The position numbers and the translations under genes were made by a program. This document shows positions 1 through 10,383 of a DNA stretch of 64,000 nt, in pieces (the stretch's first letter is position 1; the number at the start of each line of letters is the position of its first letter). The notes beneath the pieces were generated by a model. That model worked only from the letters and a program-made list of their open reading frames with translations. It had not been told where the DNA came from and did no database searches. Origin of the DNA: JADKIH01 sp964595205 (GTDB lineage Bacteria; Bacteroidota; Bacteroidia; AKYH767-A; 2013-40CM-41-45); assembly GCA_964595205.1 (NCBI GenBank), contig CAZQOQ010000036.1:248001-312000 (forward strand), in the 5' to 3' direction.

Positions 1-2740
1 CGCCTCCGGTAATGATAGTGCCCGCAACTGATACATCTTCATTTGTTGTATTGTTGTCGTTTACGATCACAGGGGCGTCATTCGATGCTGTGACATTAAA
101 TATCAATGTGTCGTTCACGCATATCCCCGGAAGCGGATTCCCTGAATCGCAGACGCTGATGATTATCGTATCAGTTCCGTTAAAATCGGGATCGGGAGTG
201 TATGTGTAATTCCCTGCTGTATCGATATCGAAAGTGCCATTGGCCGGACCCGCTATCGGAACGGTGTCGATGGTGAGAGTGGTGGAGTCGGGATCGAAAT
301 CTCCCGCAGTGATTATGGTGCCGTTGAATGTGTTTTCCTCTGTGAGTGTCGTAGTGTCATTTTCGATCACAGGAGGATCGTTGACAGCAATGACTGTAAT
401 TATTAATGTATCGTTGAGACATGTTGCAGGCATTGGAGTGCCGCCGTCACAAACGTTGAATATAATAGTGTCTGTCCCGTTAAAATTGAGATCCGGAGTA
501 TAGGTATAATTTCCAGCTGCATCGACAACAATTCCTCCATGTGCAGGACCAGCCACAGGTGTTGTATTTACTACCAGTCCCGTCGTGTCAATATCATAAT
601 CGCCGGCTGTAATGATCAGGCCGTTCACGGGCGTATCCTCCGGTGTTGTATTGGCGTCGTTTACAAGTATGACCTGGTCGTTTACCGGATTCACAATAAT
701 ATAAACCGTATCGGCAGTACACAACGACGAGCTGTCGCAAACATTTACGATGAAGAAATCGGTCCCGTTGAAATTGCTGTCGGGTAAATATGTAAAGCTT
801 CCATCCGCCATTACCGAAAGCGCCCCGTATGCAGCATTTGTTACAGGTACGGTATCCACAGTGAGCACGGTGCCGTTTGGATCGAAATCTCCGTTCGAAA
901 TTATTCCACCTGCCGGAGGCACATTAAGAAACAGGTCTTCATTTACGGAGAGTGTATCGGTGATCGTAACAGGTGCGCTGTCGGGTACAATGATGTTTAA
1001 TGTAGCATAAGAACACATTACGGGGTTGCCGGTATCACACACTTCGTAGTATACATATTCGATTCCTGTAAAACCGTTATATGCAGTGTAGGTGTAACTT
1101 CCGTCTGGATTGAAGATGATATCTCCATTGATAGGTCCTGTTATTAATGTAAATCCTGCCGGATCGAGATTGCCATTCGGGTCATTATCGTTCGTGCCGA
1201 CATTGCCCGAATATGGGGTTACGCCATAAGTTATTATGGTATCTGCAACAGCATTCGGAGGTACGTTTGAGGTTGTTACCGATATCGTAACTAAGGCCGT
1301 ATCGCACATGGAAGGAGTAGCATCATCGCAAACCAGGTAAGTGAAAAATTCGTCCCCGATAAAGACGCCGTCGGGTGTATAGGTGAAAGTTCCGTCAGCA
1401 TTTACAATTACGCTGCCCATTGCCGGCGGTGTGATGAGACTGTATGTCATCCCCTGGCCGTCAGGTTCTACATCATCATTTGCGGCTACGGAATTGCTGA
1501 TTGCAAATGTATTTGTCGTGGAAAAAAAATCATCGTTTGCAGCCGGAGGCCGGTTGTTAATGGAGACATACACTTTTGCAATGGAACATGTACTTATAAT
1601 GTTTATACAGCCGGCGCCGAAATGATGGATATCACAGACTTTATATTCAAAGCTGTCAAGGCCCATGACACCCGGATCTGGCGTATACTGAATTTGCCCG
1701 TTGTCGAGGTATTCTATGGTTCCCAATGCCGGTGCAAGTAAACCTGAAGCTGTTGAATCGACTTCGAGTGAATCTGCATTTGGGTCAGTATCGTTATTGA
1801 GAACAAAGATTGGTAATATTTCGTTTATGAAAGTTGAGTCAGTATCGGCAACTGCATTCGGCGGATCGCTTGGAGGGTTGTTGCTGTTTACCGTTACACT
1901 CACATTCCCATTTGTGCATTGTTGTGAATTTCCATTATCACAGACCTGGTAAGAAAATGTTGCAATGCCGGTAAATACCGGTGAGTCGGATGGAGTATAG
2001 ACAATCTGGTTGTTTGAGATAACCGCACTTCCATTGGAGGGCACTGAGACCGATGTAACGGTAAGTGTTCCATTCTCCGGATCGGTATCATTGGAAACAA
2101 CATCTATGATTACTGCATTGCAGGCGCTGGTTGTTATCGTATCGTCGTTTGCCGTGGGAGCCTGGTTAGTGACGGTTATATAAAGGATAGCTGTATCGCA
2201 TGCTGCCGGTGAATCGTTATCACAGATCTCATAGGCGACGGAATCTATTCCCGTAAAATCTGCATTCGGTGTGTATTGAATGGAGTTGCCGGCCAATACC
2301 GCTGATCCGTTTGAAGCAGACAAAATGGACTCCATTAGGGAAGTGGTATATGTAAATGCATTGACGGAAAGTGTATCGTTACTCTGAACATTTACCAATA
2401 TGGGTGTTGCACTCGGTGTGGTGCTGTTATCTGTCATTGCCACGGGAGGCCCTGGCGCTGTCGTTACAATGAACAAGGCCGTGTCGCAGAGCGATGGCGT
2501 TCCCGTGTCGCATAACTTATACATCACGGTATCGACACCCGTAAATCCGAAATCCGGAGTATAGGTAATGTTGTTTCCGTTTACGTTCGCCGAACCATTC
2601 GATGCCGGTGGATTTATGATGCTTACTGAAAAAGAATTTCCATCCGGATCTGCATCATTGGAAGTCACGCCATAATCAACAGCCCGGTTTGCATACGTTG
2701 TAGTCGTATCGTTATTGGCAACAGGAGGCCGGTTTGGAAT
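1..2740 (-). repeat. Tandem ~290-300 bp coding repeats (nine consecutive units)
   Basis: The codons for the conserved CD(T/S/N) end of each unit recur near 151, 440, 728, 1030, 1323, 1625, 1936, 2218 and 2507, a spacing of about 280-310 bp. Two further units lie near 3240 and 3973, separated by the two IRMAxDNA modules. The units have diverged at the DNA level, so this is an old protein-domain array and not a recent slippage repeat. Confidence 0.75.
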
Positions 2741-5650
2741 ATTCGTGCACTTCCAGAAATCAAAACTTACTGCATCTGCATCCACACCGCCAGTCGTTGT
2801 TGTCTGCCTGATCCTGATGAAGCGAGTCTGTCCCGATACGATGAAATTATAATTTGCAAATATTTTGTCAGACGCTGCCGGAAGATTAAAAACAGTTGTC
2901 GTCGTTGGACTCCCCCATGCGTTGGTAAGATTTCCTTCTACGGTGATTGTATTCGCAGAAGCATTATCGGGAGCCATCCGTATCACTATTGTGTCTGATG
3001 ATGGAACGGTATCGGTCAGATCGAGGACAACATTTGATCCAATCACATTTACGATTATTGCCGAAAGGGCATTGCTGCCATTTGATGCATCCGGAATGCC
3101 AAGAGCATCATTCGGATTTGTTGCATTCAGGCTCGACATAACAGCCGTTGCATGCCCGCTGGTAAATGTTCCCACCTGGTTAGAGGCACAGGGATTATCC
3201 AGAATTGTATATGTGACAAAAGCTGTATCGCACAGGCAATTTGTATTACACACCCTGTATATAACCTGATCGGTACCTGTATACCCCGAGTCGGGAGTAT
3301 ACACAATATTTCCTGCTCCGTTAATGCCTGCAGTACCATTGGCAGGATTCGAAACGATATCGATGCTCAATGGAAGGCTCTGCGGATCCGTATCATTTGA
3401 TCTTATGTTGCTGGTGATGGCAGTATTCTTTCCGGTTGATATTGCGTCGTCGATGGCGATTGGAACTGCTGAGGTGCAATACCTGTGAATTGCGCGCATC
3501 GCATCAAGATTTATCTTGTTCGAACATCCACCTGGCCGGATTACAATTTTTACGTATTGTGTAGGTGACGAAACGATTAAATTATAATAATTAAAAATGT
3601 CAGCTGTTCCTCCAGGAATTGTAAAATCAGAACTGTTCACACCCGGAATAAATCCTCCGGCTGTGAGTGAACCGGAAGCGGTGAGGTCTATACACGTAGC
3701 GTTATCATCGGCCATGCGAATCCGGATTGTATCACCAGCGCCTATGGCCGAGCTTAGACGTACGATGATCGAATCGTTGTCGTTGTTAAATTGTGCGGTA
3801 TTGGCATTTGATCCATTGGATGCATCAAAATCCCCAATTGCCTCATCGGGAGTCGTGATGCTGTTTTGATATTGAATGCTATCGATGTATACAGTATCGA
3901 TACGGTAATATTCGCTCAACGTACAAATGCCATTATCGGGTGTCGTAATTACAATTGTTGCCTGTGAACATAACGGCGTGTTGTCGCATACCTGGTAACG
4001 CATGGTGTCGATTCCCTGGAATAACCAGCCAGGCGTATAAGTAACACTTCCATTTCCGTTATTTGTGAACGTCCCGTGATTGCCGCCTCCGATGAAGGAA
4101 ATGGAATTGACCATGTTGCCGTTCGGATCCGAGTCGTTGGATAATACATTTATGGTTCTGCTGGATGTATTACAAAGATTCGTGTACCGGATCGTGTCAT
4201 TCACAGCTACCGGAGCCGAAGAAGGAGGGAAGATGGAAACGCTTACAGGGTTAATTGTACTTCTGCCGCATGCATCTGTAATTTTACAGTAGATGAAAGC
4301 AGGAGTTTGCGAGACCACTACAGGAGGAGTGTAATTTGTTGTAGCCGAATTAACGGCTGAAAATGTTCCCCCGATCGTGGAATACCATTTATAGGTAAAC
4401 GATGAAAGCCCTACCGGAGAAGAGGGTGTTGCTGTAAGATTATTATAAAGCACTCCGCTGTTCATCAGTGATGGAACGTTTGCATAAGAAACACCGGGCG
4501 ATTTATCGGGCGCAACTATCAAAGCATAATTGAAAAATTCCCTTTGTGCCGAAACCTCCTCGGCGTTGTTGCCTCCGATATCATGGCCTCCCTGGTACAT
4601 GACATAACCCCGGGCAGGGTTGTCAAAACCCCGACCATATAATGTCGCTGCTGCAGGCCCGTTCGATTTACCCGGTATGTCATGATGCGTAGGATCGTAA
4701 CAAGAGATTTTCACTCCCGGATACCAGTCGCTTCCCGGTTTTGAGGGAAGAAATAATTCATCATGGCCTTTATGTGCATCATCCTCCGGCCCAATCATCT
4801 GAAATACCGGATCGGAAACGTTCATGTAGCTGTATGGTGGAGTGCCTTTCTTTGCAGATTTGAGTAAGCCGCCGGTACTCAGGAACCTGAGACTTTGAGA
4901 GGGATTCGAATGATTGAAACCCTTATCTCCTTCCATATTACCCGCAGTCTTCCCTCCGGCCCAGATACTCCCTCTTGAATTCAGGTTCCAGAAAAACAGA
5001 TTCTGATGCGAATTCCATTTGGCATCTGAATGCGGCGACATAAATAAATCATCGCAGCTGTTAAGCATGGCCGGAGTACGATAGTAATAAGCAGTAGAAG
5101 GAATATCTGCTTCGTCGAGAATTTTTTTACTCCGATTTGCGTCATGCGGATCGATAGCCCACTTTGGAGCTGATCCCAGCGTCAGCGTTACATCTAAACT
5201 TATCGGGTATATGGTCGTTACTCCAATAACTCCTTTAGCCTGCCAGGATGCGATGAGAGCATTCACGGCTGCTGTCCGGAATTCAGCATGTATGATGAAT
5301 GTACCTCCCCTGTAATTCTGGCCATTGTAAGTGAAATCAATCCCGTCTTTTATCTTCGATGGATTGATTACCCATTTGACAGGTACATCATAATTCTTGA
5401 TTAATTCATAAATTAAACCATAAGGCTTGAGTCCGTTGGAAGGCGTCTGCGGAGCAATACCCATATTGATAATGAATGACCCGGTGCCGAAAGTCTCATT
5501 TGCTGCAAAGCCTGTATGCCTGGTTAGTACCAGCACGATTAAACAAACTATAACTCTTTTCGCTAAACTGAAATTAGAAAATAGCGGAAAGGAGAGACGT
5601 CGTTGTTTTAATTGAACAAATAAAGAAGCAACCGTGCTATTAATATTCAT
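1..5650 (-). CDS. Giant multi-domain surface protein with tandem Ig/cadherin-like repeats (3' end outside window)
   Basis: The frame is open on the minus strand from an ATG at 5650 to the left edge, about 1883 codons, with no stop, so the C-terminus is missing. The N-terminus has a hydrophobic stretch around residues 36-50 (signal peptide after a long basic n-region), then about 420 residues of an unrecognised domain containing a GGHDIGGNNAEE segment. After a PKD/Ig-like segment come about eleven repeats of roughly 97-100 residues, each of the form NDxDP...GtftYTPdpnFnGtDtvxYxVCD. Two other modules, related to each other and each carrying an IRMAxDNA motif (about 2750-3180 and 3480-3880), interrupt the repeats. 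The architecture fits a secreted adhesin or cell-surface protein, probably exported by type IX secretion as is usual for such Bacteroidota proteins, but the C-terminal sorting domain that would show this is not in the window. Ligand and enzymatic role are unknown. Confidence 0.85.
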   Translation of the reverse strand, partial: MNINSTVASLFVQLKQRRLSFPLFSNFSLAKRVIVCLIVLVLTRHTGFAANETFGTGSFIINMGIAPQTPSNGLKPYGLIYELIKNYDVPVKWVINPSKIKDGIDFTYNGQNYRGGTFIIHAEFRTAAVNALIASWQAKGVIGVTTIYPISLDVTLTLGSAPKWAIDPHDANRSKKILDEADIPSTAYYYRTPAMLNSCDDLFMSPHSDAKWNSHQNLFFWNLNSRGSIWAGGKTAGNMEGDKGFNHSNPSQSLRFLSTGGLLKSAKKGTPPYSYMNVSDPVFQMIGPEDDAHKGHDELFLPSKPGSDWYPGVKISCYDPTHHDIPGKSNGPAAATLYGRGFDNPARGYVMYQGGHDIGGNNAEEVSAQREFFNYALIVAPDKSPGVSYANVPSLMNSGVLYNNLTATPSSPVGLSSFTYKWYSTIGGTFSAVNSATTNYTPPVVVSQTPAFIYCKITDACGRSTINPVSVSIFPPSSAPVAVNDTIRYTNLCNTSSRTINVLSNDSDPNGNMVNSISFIGGGNHGTFTNNGNGSVTYTPGWLFQGIDTMRYQVCDNTPLCSQATIVITTPDNGICTLSEYYRIDTVYIDSIQYQNSITTPDEAIGDFDASNGSNANTAQFNNDNDSIIVRLSSAIGAGDTIRIRMADDNATCIDLTASGSLTAGGFIPGVNSSDFTIPGGTADIFNYYNLIVSSPTQYVKIVIRPGGCSNKINLDAMRAIHRYCTSAVPIAIDDAISTGKNTAITSNIRSNDTDPQSLPLSIDIVSNPANGTAGINGAGNIVYTPDSGYTGTDQVIYRVCNTNCLCDTAFVTYTILDNPCASNQVGTFTSGHATAVMSSLNATNPNDALGIPDASNGSNALSAIIVNVIGSNVVLDLTDTVPSSDTIVIRMAPDNASANTITVEGNLTNAWGSPTTTTVFNLPAASDKIFANYNFIVSGQTRFIRIRQTTTTGGVDADAVSFDFWKCTNIPNRPPVANNDTTTTYANRAVDYGVTSNDADPDGNSFSVSIINPPASNGSANVNGNNITYTPDFGFTGVDTVMYKLCDTGTPSLCDTALFIVTTAPGPPVAMTDNSTTPSATPILVNVQSNDTLSVNAFTYTTSLMESILSASNGSAVLAGNSIQYTPNADFTGIDSVAYEICDNDSPAACDTAILYITVTNQAPTANDDTITTSACNAVIIDVVSNDTDPENGTLTVTSVSVPSNGSAVISNNQIVYTPSDSPVFTGIATFSYQVCDNGNSQQCTNGNVSVTVNSNNPPSDPPNAVADTDSTFINEILPIFVLNNDTDPNADSLEVDSTASGLLAPALGTIEYLDNGQIQYTPDPGVMGLDSFEYKVCDIHHFGAGCINIISTCSIAKVYVSINNRPPAANDDFFSTTNTFAISNSVAANDDVEPDGQGMTYSLITPPAMGSVIVNADGTFTYTPDGVFIGDEFFTYLVCDDATPSMCDTALVTISVTTSNVPPNAVADTIITYGVTPYSGNVGTNDNDPNGNLDPAGFTLITGPINGDIIFNPDGSYTYTAYNGFTGIEYVYYEVCDTGNPVMCSYATLNIIVPDSAPVTITDTLSVNEDLFLNVPPAGGIISNGDFDPNGTVLTVDTVPVTNAAYGALSVMADGSFTYLPDSNFNGTDFFIVNVCDSSSLCTADTVYIIVNPVNDQVILVNDANTTPEDTPVNGLIITAGDYDIDTTGLVVNTTPVAGPAHGGIVVDAAGNYTYTPDLNFNGTDTIIFNVCDGGTPMPATCLNDTLIITVIAVNDPPVIENDTTTLTEENTFNGTIITAGDFDPDSTTLTIDTVPIAGPANGTFDIDTAGNYTYTPDPDFNGTDTIIISVCDSGNPLPGICVNDTLIFNVTASNDAPVIVNDNNTTNEDVSVAGTIITGG

Positions 5651-5991
5651 TATTCTTACCCTCGCCGATTTAAATAATTGCTTATCCTGAACCGGACATT
5701 GATAGAATCTATATACTATATATAAATGAAAACGATACCTTCCCGAATTGCAATTTGCCCGGGGAACTTACACTTTATTATTACCGGAATTTCAGGAGTC
5801 GTTTTGACTTAATGACAGTAAAAACGACATTTTTAGCCGTAACAGGCATTCCCCACATTGGGAAATTCCTTGAAATTATTCTCAATGTTGCGCATGGTTG
5901 TGCATCGTATTTTGTTTTATTCCTTACGATTTTTTTTGTAAGTTTCTCTATCGCCAAATGATTATGTAAATTGGCTTTCAAACAAGTAAAA
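5651..5991. promoter_or_regulatory. Divergent intergenic region, 341 bp
   Basis: This AT-rich gap separates the divergent starts of the giant repeat protein and the metalloprotease-like gene, so promoters for both must lie here. I could not pick a convincing TAnnTTTG element on either strand. Short open frames in it have no signal peptide, no ribosome-binding context and no recognisable composition, and are not annotated. Confidence 0.4.
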
Positions 5992-8445
5992 ATGTCCAGA
6001 TTTCTATCATTTTTGATTTTTATTTTCACCTGTATAATTGCTTCCGGGCAACAAAAAAACATACCTGATTTATCTGAATTACAAGAAGCAGATATCAGGA
6101 CATTCAGAATCAAATCAACATTTAATGATCCTGCAAACGCAGGCATGCATGTCGAATACCCTCTCCAGGATTATTATCACAAGCCATTTCTTTCTGCTCC
6201 TGCTTTCACAAACTCTTTAATCGCTGACGTAACGCCTCCATCGGATCCCTCAAACTTTGTTGTCCATACATCAGGCACCTTCAGCGTATATGTAGAATTC
6301 GACCCGTCAGCTGATCCGGAATCGGGAATCAGCTATTACGCATTTGCCATCGGCACAGCTCCGGGGCTGACAAATATCAGGTATTGGCAGAGTCTTGGTA
6401 CCAGCACGACCACCCAGTCATTCAGCCTCAGTAGCCTGGGAATCACGGAAGGTTCAGTATTTTATTTTTCATTCTATGCGGTGAACGGAGCAAATCTATT
6501 AAGCAATACAGTGAGTACTCCGCCAATTACCATGAACTGGGAGGATTACGGGGACGCATCAAATAATCTTACAATCATATACTCTGGTCAGGGTTACGAT
6601 ACTGACGGCACAACGCCAATCGCCGGCTGGACCCCGTCACAGATAAATACCTTCGATCATTTTATTTCAAGGATGCTGCCCATTATTAAGGATATTTACG
6701 GACCGCCGTCAAAACCTAATACCATTACACTCGTGAGAAATCTTTATTACAGTGGTTCTAATATATATTTTCCAAACTCAAACCAGATTCATAAGGATGA
6801 TTCATTCTATCCGCAACTGCTCACTCACGAACTCATTCATGCCTTTCGTGATGATGTGATTCTCGCAATGGATGCCAGCTGGAATTACCATCCAAAACTC
6901 AGCGGGTTTGAAGAATCGTTTGCTCAGGGGGCAAGTTATGCCTGCATGAACAGATATGTACAACTTTATCCGAACGATCCGATCGTAAATTCAACCTCAC
7001 TCTTCGGTTCTTCCATGGACTGGGACTATGACTTCAGAAATGTATCAAACATCACTACTGAAGATTTCTGGAGCGACTATGGCGGCATGCTCATCTATTG
7101 GGAGCGGTATGAATTAGGTGCAGCTGCCATGAGAAAGATGCAGCTCGAGGATACGATGATGTACAGGAAATTCAATATTGCTTATTACAATTATCTGAAC
7201 AGTCATCACCAGGCAACTCCGACACGAAGTCTTTGTGTGGATCTGCTTTCTTCCATTCTTCCTGTTGTAGAAGGAATACCGACGACTGACTGGATTAATA
7301 AGCAGCGGATTTTTGATTGCACCATTCAACCCGGGTATAAAGGATGGGTAAGGACGCAGCATTATCCATGGTCAGAATATATAATCTTCCAGCGGCTGCA
7401 TTATTATGAAACTTTTTCCAATGGAAGTGATTGGGCCCATTATAACAACAATACAAGTTCCTGGATATTTTATAATCTGAACGGCAGTACCGGAGCGGGA
7501 ACTGTTTATGATTACAACAATTCAATTGTTTCACAGAGGAATTTAATCATTTCAAATAATCCCGGCGGATTTGGAGATCAGGTTTTGAATTTCAGCACCG
7601 ATAATGATGTGTTGCCATGGCCCGGAGGAAATGCCTCAGATTATCTGCTTAGTATGAATCTGCTTGGTCTCTACAAGCTTCAATTCACTTTCGGCAGCAC
7701 GTCAACAATTGCATATCGTGTGATGGGAAATCAATTAAGAAATACGACCGGGGTTTTTGGCGGCATACTACACGCAAACGGCGGGCATCTCTTTATAGAT
7801 CATGATGGATTTCCGCTCGAACCACAACTCAATCTGACAAACGGAGCATTCTGGGGAAGCCGTTCCTGGGCCTCTCTGCCGAACATACTAACAGGCGGCA
7901 AAGATTCCAGGCCCGGTAAACTTACATTTCGGTATTTTGATGCATCCGGAAATGCATTTCGTACGAAGCGGAATATCGATTACGGAAGTTCTTCGGGAAA
8001 TCAGCTTTTCCTGCTTGATGTAAACGAAATGATCCCCTGTGACAATGGCGAAATTTTTTCAAACGAAACCGATGATGATTGTGACGGACTCGTTGATGAG
8101 CCTTCTCCGGTTACCCTCAATTTAAAATTGTTTATCGAAGGCCTTTATCTTTCAGGCGGTATGATGACTCCCGCCTTGTTCAATTCCGGCGTCAGCATTG
8201 ATCAGACAAAGTGTGATTCGATAGTTATTGAGCTGCATGGATCGGAAGTGCCACATTCGCTTTTATTCAGTACAAAAGGAATTATTGATATTAATGGAAA
8301 TGGAAGTTTTGTGTTTCCACAGGCAACTAACAACAATTCTTATTATATCGTGATTCGACATCGCAATTCAATAGAAACCTGGAGTGCGATGGATGTTTTG
8401 TTTGACAAGGCTGAAATCAATTATAATTTTTCGGGATTTAATTGA
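5992..8445 (+). CDS. Exported metalloprotease-like protein with MopE-type motif, apparently lacking its usual C-terminus
   Basis: An 817-residue protein when started at the ATG at 5992; an in-frame TTG 21 bp upstream is less likely because MSRFLSFLIF opens a clean signal peptide ending ASGQ. A fibronectin-III-like segment (about residues 70-180) is followed by a catalytic-looking region with HELIH at 279-283 and a downstream FEES (E307/E308), which fits the HExxH...E zinc site of gluzincin peptidases. Near residues 685-705 is a CDNGE...DDDCDGLVDE motif of the MopE/metal-binding type. The last ~115 residues (LKLFIEG..., ...YYIVIRHRNSIETW) are a module common near the C-terminus of Bacteroidota secreted proteins, where it normally continues into a dockerin-like or sorting region; here translation stops just after INYNFSG. 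Protease activity is inferred from the motif only; substrate unknown. Confidence 0.75.
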   Translation: MSRFLSFLIFIFTCIIASGQQKNIPDLSELQEADIRTFRIKSTFNDPANAGMHVEYPLQDYYHKPFLSAPAFTNSLIADVTPPSDPSNFVVHTSGTFSVYVEFDPSADPESGISYYAFAIGTAPGLTNIRYWQSLGTSTTTQSFSLSSLGITEGSVFYFSFYAVNGANLLSNTVSTPPITMNWEDYGDASNNLTIIYSGQGYDTDGTTPIAGWTPSQINTFDHFISRMLPIIKDIYGPPSKPNTITLVRNLYYSGSNIYFPNSNQIHKDDSFYPQLLTHELIHAFRDDVILAMDASWNYHPKLSGFEESFAQGASYACMNRYVQLYPNDPIVNSTSLFGSSMDWDYDFRNVSNITTEDFWSDYGGMLIYWERYELGAAAMRKMQLEDTMMYRKFNIAYYNYLNSHHQATPTRSLCVDLLSSILPVVEGIPTTDWINKQRIFDCTIQPGYKGWVRTQHYPWSEYIIFQRLHYYETFSNGSDWAHYNNNTSSWIFYNLNGSTGAGTVYDYNNSIVSQRNLIISNNPGGFGDQVLNFSTDNDVLPWPGGNASDYLLSMNLLGLYKLQFTFGSTSTIAYRVMGNQLRNTTGVFGGILHANGGHLFIDHDGFPLEPQLNLTNGAFWGSRSWASLPNILTGGKDSRPGKLTFRYFDASGNAFRTKRNIDYGSSSGNQLFLLDVNEMIPCDNGEIFSNETDDDCDGLVDEPSPVTLNLKLFIEGLYLSGGMMTPALFNSGVSIDQTKCDSIVIELHGSEVPHSLLFSTKGIIDINGNGSFVFPQATNNNSYYIVIRHRNSIETWSAMDVLFDKAEINYNFSGFN

Positions 8446-8623
8446 GTGCCGGGTTTTTAATTCTTCCCCCTGATTTCCACGAGATATTCCACAATTGCAT
8501 CTCTAACGGAAGAATCGGCAATGGAGAAGATATTTTGCATCAGGGGTTATTGTGACGAATATCAAATAATTTTATGGAACTGCAAGTATTTGTTTGCTTC
8601 TAAACTCCGTTTTACAGATCAAC

Positions 8624-9208
8624 TCACAACTCATGGATGTTTGACGTATTTTTTTTCCCTTTTAAAGATTTATAAGAAACCGCAGCAAGTGCCACGAATA
8701 GTAAAAATTTGCCGGCGTATTCCTTAATCCGAATTCCTGATTCACTTTCCATCGACATTGCAAATCCCCTTTCGCTGCCTGACAAATAATCTAAAAGGAA
8801 AAAGGCTGCATACCATAAAATCACCATATATAAGGCAATGTAAAAGGAGACTCTCATTTTTTTTATCCAGAACACATTCGGTAAAATTCCAAAACATATA
8901 AATGGAATCATGAATTTATACCATTGCGATCCTGTAACCATACTCAACATGAAATTAAACTCATCACTGCTGCCGGTACGCAGTGTAGCCAGTAAATTTA
9001 TCGAGATAGCACCAAGAAATAGAATTCCTCCCGTTAAAATAAGTGTGTTGATCGTAGTAGTGAGAATCTTCTGATCGGGACTTTTTAATCCTGGTTTTAG
9101 AATCTTAACAATGAGCATCAGCGGAACAAGAATTTTCGCACCAAGGAAAATGCTGTCCGACAAATAACTGAATAAACCAAGTAAAAAGGAAATCGTGCTA
9201 TTGCTCAT
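8624..9208 (-). CDS. Conserved-looking integral membrane protein, function unknown
   Basis: 194 residues starting at an ATG at 9208, with about four or five hydrophobic segments (roughly residues 8-38, 50-72, 95-115, 122-142 and 168-185). I do not recognise the family, and there are no catalytic motifs. It follows the lipoprotein gene at 9235-10260 by 26 bp in the same direction, so the two are probably co-transcribed. The C-terminus is short and basic (KSLKGKKN), probably cytoplasmic. Confidence 0.6.
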   Translation of the reverse strand: MSNSTISFLLGLFSYLSDSIFLGAKILVPLMLIVKILKPGLKSPDQKILTTTINTLILTGGILFLGAISINLLATLRTGSSDEFNFMLSMVTGSQWYKFMIPFICFGILPNVFWIKKMRVSFYIALYMVILWYAAFFLLDYLSGSERGFAMSMESESGIRIKEYAGKFLLFVALAAVSYKSLKGKKNTSNIHEL

Positions 9209-9234
9209 AAATCAACACTAATTCTACTTCGTAA

Positions 9235-10260
9235 TTATGAATTTGATATTGCATATTTTTTACAGAACCACCTGATCATGGAGTCGAGTGAATTCAGTGA
9301 AACAGAATCTGTACTGGATTTTTGGCCAATCTCATTCATCTCGTCATGTATCAGGTTATACAGCACGGCATCCCTGTATGGCCTTTCAAGAAGTCTAACG
9401 GCCAGCTTGTATTTTTCTGCCTGAGGAATCAGCCTTACTGTTTTGCTTTGTTGAAATTCGCCCTGTTCCACCATTCTTTCATAGGTATCTTTAATATACA
9501 GATTAAGAAAACGGATGTATGCAGGACAGTTCATGGCGTCAGGATTTTGAATGAATGTCTTCGTCTCAAAGCTAAAAAATGCCGAATCACCCCGGATGTT
9601 TTCTATCTTCATTCGTTTCTTCCAGAGATAATAGAGTTTGTCAGACCCTATTCCATAGTTGATCGTGTTTAAAACATATTTTTTAAAATCAGAATTCGTC
9701 GAATCATTTTCAAAATAATTGTAAAAAAAGTCGAGCTGTTTCTGTTTTCTGCTTTCTATGTATAACGAGAACTGATGGATATCCATAAAGTTTGAAGCGA
9801 TATAATATTCATTTTTTACTTCAGGATGATAAAAAAACGAGTCCAGGAATTGTATAAGAAATGAATTGTTTCCGGAACCCGGTCCGGAAGAAGTAATCAC
9901 CGGTTTGTTTTCATTTCCTTTGAAATTAATCTCGAGGCGATTACCCGGCTCCAGGAATAGATTGTTTGCGAGTATAACGTTTCCGTTTTGAATGTTAAAA
10001 ACAAGCGGCCTTTGATTATGAAGGATAAAGGAATAATGTCCATCCTTGTCAGCGACTGAAGAATCCAACGCAGTCTTATTATCGATATATAGAGACATTG
10101 AGTCGGCATAAGTGCAGAAATAAATTTTCCCTCCGGAAGCATTTTCAATTCTGCCCTCAACAACAGAGGAGCCGGGACTTATCTTTTCCTTTACGTTACA
10201 GGAAAAAAGAAATGGAATTACTGCAACGGATAATATCAGAAATCTCTTAAGTAACTGCAT
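9235..10260 (-). CDS. Lipoprotein with DUF4369-like N-terminal domain
   Basis: Started at the ATG at 10260 (341 residues), because MQLLKRFLILSVAVIPFLFSC is a clean lipoprotein signal with the lipobox Cys at residue 21; a longer frame begins 13 codons upstream. Residues about 30-120 (VVEGRIENASGGKIYF..., ...LEPGNRLEINFKG) match the beta-rich domain that precedes thioredoxin/TlpA domains in many Bacteroidota lipoproteins (DUF4369). The rest is helical and no thioredoxin CxxC follows, so this is the N-domain without the redox domain. It is probably anchored in the periplasm or on the surface. The partner gene downstream is a small membrane protein. Function unknown. Confidence 0.65.
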   Translation of the reverse strand: MQLLKRFLILSVAVIPFLFSCNVKEKISPGSSVVEGRIENASGGKIYFCTYADSMSLYIDNKTALDSSVADKDGHYSFILHNQRPLVFNIQNGNVILANNLFLEPGNRLEINFKGNENKPVITSSGPGSGNNSFLIQFLDSFFYHPEVKNEYYIASNFMDIHQFSLYIESRKQKQLDFFYNYFENDSTNSDFKKYVLNTINYGIGSDKLYYLWKKRMKIENIRGDSAFFSFETKTFIQNPDAMNCPAYIRFLNLYIKDTYERMVEQGEFQQSKTVRLIPQAEKYKLAVRLLERPYRDAVLYNLIHDEMNEIGQKSSTDSVSLNSLDSMIRWFCKKYAISNS

Positions 10261-10383
10261 GTTCGTTGACAATGAGGCTGCAATAATAACACTTATCATT
10301 TAAAAGGGGACTGTAAAAAAATTTATCATACCCGATCGCGGCTCATCCTGGAAACAGCGCCATTTCAGAGTCATAAAATAAAT

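Noticed and set aside
12..5615. Many plus-strand open frames across the giant repeat gene
   Set aside because: They are antisense to the long minus-strand frame, whose repeats and domain motifs are clear; the plus-strand frames have no domain, signal or start context.
5755..6146. Short open frames in and around the divergent gap (68 and 121 codons)
   Set aside because: No signal peptide, no recognisable composition; the minus-strand one overlaps the start of the metalloprotease-like gene.
8459..8541. 27-codon minus-strand frame in the gap after the metalloprotease-like gene
   Set aside because: Looks a bit protein-like but has no start context and lies between convergent gene ends; too short to support.
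8553..8564. One-mismatch palindrome TGACGAATATCA
   Set aside because: Lies between the 3' ends of convergent genes, so it has no gene to regulate.
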